Below are positions 7,773-11,024 of a stretch of DNA of 11,024 bases, in pieces. Under the pieces are notes generated by a model. That model did not search any database. It was not told the origin of the DNA and saw only the letters and a program-made list of their open reading frames with translations. This DNA comes from Oscillospiraceae bacterium (GTDB lineage Bacteria > Bacillota > Clostridia > Oscillospirales > Oscillospiraceae), in assembly GCA_016295615.1 (NCBI GenBank), contig JAEDKW010000031.1, positions 1-11,024 of the forward strand, given 5' to 3'. Within the stretch, counting starts at the first letter, position 1; each line of letters begins with the position of its first letter. Position numbers and translations under genes: made by a program.

Positions 7773-7855
7773 TGCAGGTACAAAAGCACGTCTGTGCCGC
7801 AACGCGCGTTTCAACGGCGCACTGCGTTCCGAAGCGTTTTGCCTTGTACCGTGCA
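7773..7855 (+). promoter_or_regulatory. Possible structured 5' leader
   Basis: TGCAGGTACAA (7773-7783) can pair with TTGTACCGTGCA (7844-7855) with a single bulged G, closing a loop of about 60 nt. Inside are GCAC/GTGC with a GTCT loop (7786-7797) and AACGC/GCGTT (7801-7805 with 7834-7838). The element ends 9 bases before the AGGAGA of the VanW-like gene. It matches no riboswitch that I recognise. Confidence 0.3.
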
Positions 7856-7877
7856 TGTATAAGTAGGAGAAAAAGCA

Positions 7878-9632
7878 ATGGATGAAAAGGAAAAGCTCCC
7901 GGCAGGGGGAAAGCGAGTGAAAAAGAGGGGCAAAGCGCCGCTGATCGCGGTGCTCTGTGTCGTCGGCGCGCTCGTCATCGGCTTTGGCGCGGCGTGCATC
8001 GCCGCGAGCCGTTCGTCGGAGATCCTGCGCGGGACGAGCGTGTTTGCCATGGACTTCGGCGGCATGACGGCGGCGCAGGCGGCACAGACATTGGAGCAGG
8101 AGGTCGTGCGCAGCGGAAGCGGGCATGCGGAGTTCCGCATGAGCGACGGGCGTGAAGTCTCCAAAAGCTATGCGGAGCTGGGGCTTGACCTCGACTGCGA
8201 GCAAACGGCGCAGAGGCTCTGCGCTTACGGGCGCGACGGCGGCGTTCTTCAGAACGGCTGGCAGTACATGCTGAGCATTCTCGGCGGGAAAAAGCAGGTC
8301 GAGCCGGTATGGAACATCGACAAGGCGCAGCTGAGGAAGGCTGCCCGTGAAATCGGGGATACACTGAACGATGCTCCGGTCAACTTCTCCTACACGGCGG
8401 ACGAGACCGGTCTGCGCGCGGTCAAGCCGCGTGACGGGCAGAAATTTACCGCGGACGGTGTGATCAAAGCCTGTGAGGAGCGCATTTGCTCCGGCGGGGA
8501 GCTTGTCTATTATCTGGAGCCTGACGTTCCGGTCATCGCGCCGGAAAAGGGCGATTACGCCGCATATCTTGCCGAGCTCCAGCGCCAGACCTCCGAGCCG
8601 TGCGCGAATGCGAGCTACGATAAGGAGAGCGAAAGCATTCTTCCCGAGCGGACGCACATTTCCTTTGACCTCGACGCCGCGGTCGCCAAAATGGACGCCG
8701 CCGAGGGCGGCGCAAGCGTGCTGATCACGACGGAAGTCGAGTGTCCTGCGGTGACGGCGGAGGTGCTCGAGCAGGTGCTGTTCCGCGACGTTATCGGCAC
8801 CTACACCACAAAAGTGGGCGGCGCGCCGGGCAGGCACAAGAATGTGCAGCTCACGGCAAGCAGGATCGACGGCTATGTGATGAACAGCGGCGAGAGCATC
8901 AAATACGCTGAGCTGACCACACCGTTCACGCTGGAAAACGGCTACTTTCTTGCGCCCATGTACTTTCAGGGCAAGACGGTGGACGGCGCCGGCGGCGGCG
9001 CCTGCCAGGCAAGCTCGACGCTCTATGCCGCGTCGCTCCTTGCCAATCTTGAGATCGTGCAGCGCGTCAACCACGGCTTCGCCTCGGACTATATCGGTTT
9101 GGGTCTTGACGCCACGGTCGCCGAGGGCGGTCCGGAATTTGAGGTGCGCAACAACACGGACTATCCCATTCGGGTGCAGGCGATTTTTGAAACCAAAAAC
9201 GGAAAGGACTATATCACGGTCAACCTTCTCGGCACCAAGACGGACGACACCTATGTGAGGATCCGGACCGAGGTTTTGTCCACCACGCCGTATGAGGAGG
9301 AGATCGTGGAGACGGAGGAGCTTGCCCCGGGCGTACAGGAGGTCGAGCAGACTCCGTACACGGGCTATCTCGTCAAAACCTACCGCCAGATTTACAGCGG
9401 CGACGGCAAGCTGATCTCGGAGACCTTTGAGGCAACCAGCAAATACAAGGCGCGCAACCGCATCATCCGGGTCGGCAAGGGCACCGTGCCGGCGAGCGGC
9501 GAGCAGCCCATCGAGCAGCCTGTCGAACAGCCTATCGAACAGCCGGAAACGCAGGAACCGGTCGTGGAACAGCCTCCGGTCCCGGAGATGCCGGTCGAGG
9601 AGATGGAGATCCCCGGCTGGCTGATCAACTGA
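7878..9632 (+). CDS. VanW/YoaR-family membrane-anchored wall protein with G5-like domain
   Basis: A 584-residue protein with a basic N-terminus and one membrane helix (about 21-43), so the rest is outside the cell. Residues about 50-165 and 168-305 look like the two putative peptidoglycan-binding domains of YoaR-type proteins. Residues about 315-437 are a VanW domain: GYVMNSGESIKYAE (332-345), GGGACQASSTLYAASL (372-387) with the conserved Cys C376, and DATV (411-414). Residues about 463-533 resemble a G5 domain (PYEEEIVE through IIRVG), a module linked to wall or sugar binding. The tail has four EQP(I/V/E) repeats (542-557) and is Pro/Glu-rich. There is no LPxTG. The exact biochemical role of VanW is not established; a wall-associated function is likely. 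AGGAGA at 7865-7870 fixes the start. Confidence 0.9.
   Translation: MDEKEKLPAGGKRVKKRGKAPLIAVLCVVGALVIGFGAACIAASRSSEILRGTSVFAMDFGGMTAAQAAQTLEQEVVRSGSGHAEFRMSDGREVSKSYAELGLDLDCEQTAQRLCAYGRDGGVLQNGWQYMLSILGGKKQVEPVWNIDKAQLRKAAREIGDTLNDAPVNFSYTADETGLRAVKPRDGQKFTADGVIKACEERICSGGELVYYLEPDVPVIAPEKGDYAAYLAELQRQTSEPCANASYDKESESILPERTHISFDLDAAVAKMDAAEGGASVLITTEVECPAVTAEVLEQVLFRDVIGTYTTKVGGAPGRHKNVQLTASRIDGYVMNSGESIKYAELTTPFTLENGYFLAPMYFQGKTVDGAGGGACQASSTLYAASLLANLEIVQRVNHGFASDYIGLGLDATVAEGGPEFEVRNNTDYPIRVQAIFETKNGKDYITVNLLGTKTDDTYVRIRTEVLSTTPYEEEIVETEELAPGVQEVEQTPYTGYLVKTYRQIYSGDGKLISETFEATSKYKARNRIIRVGKGTVPASGEQPIEQPVEQPIEQPETQEPVVEQPPVPEMPVEEMEIPGWLIN
9501..9548 (+). repeat. Four 12-bp coding repeats (EQPI/EQPV/EQPI/EQPE)
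   Basis: Four tandem 12-bp units of the type GA(G/A)CAGCC(n)(A/G)TC encode EQPI-EQPV-EQPI-EQPE near the end of the VanW-like protein. Such a flexible Pro/Glu/Gln tail often serves as a wall-spanning spacer, and its unit number may vary between strains. Confidence 0.8.
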
Positions 9633-9636
9633 AGAC

Positions 9637-9666
9637 AAAAAGGAAGCGGTCACCCGCTTCCTTTTT
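9637..9666 (+). terminator. Intrinsic terminator after the VanW-like gene
   Basis: AAAAAGGAAGCGG (9637-9649) pairs perfectly over 13 bp with CCGCTTCCTTTTT (9654-9666) around a TCAC loop. It lies 4 bases after the stop codon. It is symmetrical, so it can stop transcription from both sides. Confidence 0.93.
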
Positions 9667-9671
9667 CCTGC

Positions 9672-9724
9672 AAAAAAAGGAGCCAAGCAGACACGCATCG
9701 GCTTATGCGTGACTTGCATGGCTC
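9672..9724 (-). terminator. Minus-strand intrinsic terminator without a known gene
   Basis: GAGCCA (9680-9685)/TGGCTC (9719-9724), GCA (9687-9689)/TGC (9715-9717) and CACGCAT (9692-9698)/ATGCGTG (9705-9711) stack into one long hairpin with a CGGCTT loop. On the minus strand it is followed by C and seven T's (complement of 9672-9678), an ideal terminator. On the plus strand no T-run follows. No minus-strand gene lies upstream of it. Confidence 0.65.
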
Positions 9725-9752
9725 AAAAGGCTCAAAGTTTCTTTCTCTCTGC
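9672..9752 (-). ncRNA. Candidate small RNA on the minus strand
   Basis: Inferred from the orphan minus-strand terminator. A weak promoter fits upstream: TTGCAT (complement of 9780-9785), 17 bases, TACCAT (complement of 9757-9762). Transcription would start near 9750 and give an RNA of about 80 nt containing two copies of TTTGAGCC before the hairpin. There is no coding frame of note. It is not a known RNA family that I recognise. Confidence 0.3.
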
Positions 9753-9827
9753 CCTTATGGTAGCGAAAATCCGGGGAAAATGCAATGGTAAATAACGGGA
9801 GTCGTGTGAAGCGGTCGTGACGGATGC

Positions 9828-9856
9828 TTGTCAAAACAAAACGCCGTTATCATAAA
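9828..9856 (+). promoter_or_regulatory. Upstream sigma-A-like promoter (P1) of the dehydrogenase gene
   Basis: TTGTCA (9828-9833, five of six matches to TTGACA), a 17-base spacer, and CATAAA (9851-9856, four of six to TATAAT). It points toward the dehydrogenase gene and would give a leader of about 130 nt. Confidence 0.5.
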
Positions 9857-9892
9857 ATTGAATAAAATCTTGCAAATCTTTCCTGAAACCCC

Positions 9893-9921
9893 TTGCTTTT
9901 GTGAAACGTGAAGGGTATAAT
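9893..9921 (+). promoter_or_regulatory. Main sigma-A promoter (P2) of the dehydrogenase gene
   Basis: TTGCTT (9893-9898), a 17-base spacer, and a perfect TATAAT (9916-9921). Transcription should start near 9928, leaving a leader of about 67 nt before the ATG. Confidence 0.75.
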
Positions 9922-9994
9922 GCAGATGACTGAGCAGATACAACGGCAAAAACGCATGAAAATATGAAAACGAATAATTGGAGGAGTATTGATC

Positions 9995-10969
9995 ATGGCA
10001 AAGTTTAAGGTTTATTACACCATCGAGCTCAATGAGGTCGCAACCCACATCTTCAAGGAAAACGATTTTGAAGTCATGCTTTGCAGCCACAATGACGAGG
10101 AGACTTATGTGAAGGAGCTTGCTGCGTTCCAGCCCGACGCGATCATGTGCCGTACCGAACCCATTACTGCCAAGATGATGGACACCTGCAAAAACCTCAA
10201 GGTCATCGGCAAGCAGGGCGCCGGTCTTGACAACATCGACATGGATCACGCCCATGACAAGGACATCACCGTCGTCTACGCGCCCGCCGGCAACGCCAAC
10301 GCGGTCGCAGAGCACGCCGTTTTGCTGATGCTCGCCTGCGCCAAGCGCTTTACTTACGTTGACAGACAGTTCCGCGGCGGCAACTTCCTCGTCCGCATGA
10401 ACATGGAGCACACTTATGAGCTTGGCGGCAAGACCCTCGGCATGATCGGCTGCGGCCGTATCTCCCAGCTTGCCATGCAGAAGTGCAAGTACGGCTTCGG
10501 CATGAAGGTCATCGGCTACGATCCGTACCTTACCCAGGACAAGATCGGCGACCTGTGCGAGCTCAAGGCCACCGCCAAGGAGGTCTGGGAGCAGGCTGAC
10601 TTTGTTTCCGTTCACCTGCCCGTCGTGGATTCCACGGTTCACTCCATCGGCCGTGAGCAGTTCAGCTGGATGAAGCCCACCGCTTCCTTCATCAACTGCG
10701 CGCGCGGCGCCCTGATCAAGGAAAACGAGCTGGTCGAGTGCCTGAAGGACGGCACGCTCTTCCAGGCCGGTCTGGACGTGTTTGAGCATGAGCCCATTCA
10801 GGAGTCCAGCCGCGAGCTGTTCGACCTCGACAACGTCGTCATGACGCCGCACATGGCAGCCACCACCGAGCAGTCCGTCATCAACTGCTGCACCAGCGTC
10901 GCCAACGACATCGTCGCCGTCTGCAACGGTCAGGAGCCCAAGGTCAAGGCGGAAAAGCCCAAGTTCTGA
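9995..10969 (+). CDS. D-isomer-specific 2-hydroxyacid dehydrogenase (phosphoglycerate dehydrogenase-like)
   Basis: NAD-dependent cytosolic oxidoreductase. Of 324 residues, the catalytic domain is split around the Rossmann fold (about 100-290). Seen are GNANAVAEHAV (99-109), the dinucleotide loop GCGRIS (152-157) with the acidic residue D176 in YDP that favours NAD over NADP, and the catalytic triad: R237 in CARGAL, E266 in FEHEP and H286 in TPH. The ACT or other regulatory domain of long SerA enzymes is absent, so this is the short form; substrate could be 3-phosphoglycerate, hydroxypyruvate or another 2-keto acid. The ATG at 9995 has GGAGG at 9980-9984 ten bases upstream; the in-frame TTG at 9989 is too close to that site. 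Codons favour C endings and AAG, suggesting high expression. No serC or serB neighbour is in view. Confidence 0.93.
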   Translation: MAKFKVYYTIELNEVATHIFKENDFEVMLCSHNDEETYVKELAAFQPDAIMCRTEPITAKMMDTCKNLKVIGKQGAGLDNIDMDHAHDKDITVVYAPAGNANAVAEHAVLLMLACAKRFTYVDRQFRGGNFLVRMNMEHTYELGGKTLGMIGCGRISQLAMQKCKYGFGMKVIGYDPYLTQDKIGDLCELKATAKEVWEQADFVSVHLPVVDSTVHSIGREQFSWMKPTASFINCARGALIKENELVECLKDGTLFQAGLDVFEHEPIQESSRELFDLDNVVMTPHMAATTEQSVINCCTSVANDIVAVCNGQEPKVKAEKPKF

Positions 10970-10990
10970 GAATACAAAAAGTGCAAAAAC

Positions 10991-11023
10991 GGAAAGCCGC
11001 CCATCGGGCGGCTTCCTTTTTTT
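10991..11023 (+). terminator. Intrinsic terminator after the dehydrogenase gene
   Basis: GGAAAGCCGCCC (10991-11002) pairs with GGGCGGCTTCC (11006-11016) with one bulged A and an ATC loop, followed by seven T's (11017-11023). It lies 21 bases after the stop. Confidence 0.93.
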
Positions 11024-11024
11024 G

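Noticed and set aside
6717..9719. Minus-strand open frame of 1000 codons across the Noc/ParB and VanW-like genes
   Set aside because: Both genes on the + strand have clear family motifs; the minus frame has none and crosses terminators and intergenic DNA.
9766..9781. AATCCGGGGAAAAT as a Noc-binding site
   Set aside because: It matches the known 14-bp palindrome at only about 9 of 14 positions and is not symmetrical.
9989..9994. TTG start two codons upstream in the dehydrogenase gene
   Set aside because: It lies only 4 bases after GGAGG, too close, whereas the ATG at 9995 has normal spacing.
9755..10852. Minus-strand open frame opposite the dehydrogenase gene
   Set aside because: It lies antisense to a gene with an intact catalytic triad and covers its promoters; it is a shadow of biased codon use.

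Overview
The window looks like chromosomal DNA of a GC-rich, low-oxygen Firmicute, most likely an Oscillospirales/Ruminococcaceae-type Clostridium. This rests on the bacterial F1Fo operon style, strong AGGAGG-type ribosome binding sites, compact intrinsic terminators, a Noc/ParB-family protein and a VanW-type wall protein. It is a family-level guess; nothing here names a species.

Positions 1-6595 hold an almost complete F-type ATP synthase operon on the + strand: the last codons of an upstream gene (perhaps atpI), then atpB (a), atpE (c), atpF (b), a fused gene in the atpH-atpA position, atpG (gamma), atpD (beta) and atpC (epsilon), closed by an intrinsic terminator. The genes overlap by 4-8 bp or are separated by short gaps, so translation is probably coupled. 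The main surprise is the fourth complete gene. The operon has no ordinary delta subunit (atpH). Instead, two tandem copies of a domain resembling the C-terminal, b-binding half of delta are fused in frame to the N-terminus of a full-length alpha subunit. The N-terminal helical domain of delta, which normally clamps onto the alpha N-termini, is absent. A covalent link would make that clamp unnecessary, so this may be a redesigned peripheral stalk. The c subunit also has a signal-peptide-like N-terminal extension, and gamma has a charged C-terminal tail that would point toward the same crown region.

Positions 6596-6887 form a gene-free stretch with several hairpins. They include a set of three 8-bp sequences that could switch the Shine-Dalgarno site of the next gene between open and closed. 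A Noc/ParB-family CTP-switch DNA-binding protein follows (6888-7700). After a 177-bp, possibly structured leader comes a membrane-anchored VanW/YoaR-like protein with a G5-like domain and an EQP(I/V) repeat tail (7878-9632), ended by a symmetrical terminator.

Positions 9667-9994 are intergenic. They hold a long hairpin that is a good terminator only on the minus strand, where no gene needs one (a possible small RNA), and two sigma-A-like promoters pointing right. These promoters drive a D-isomer-specific 2-hydroxyacid dehydrogenase resembling phosphoglycerate dehydrogenase (9995-10969), with codon use suggesting high expression and its own terminator at the window end. No tRNA, rRNA, CRISPR array, insertion sequence or phage gene was seen.
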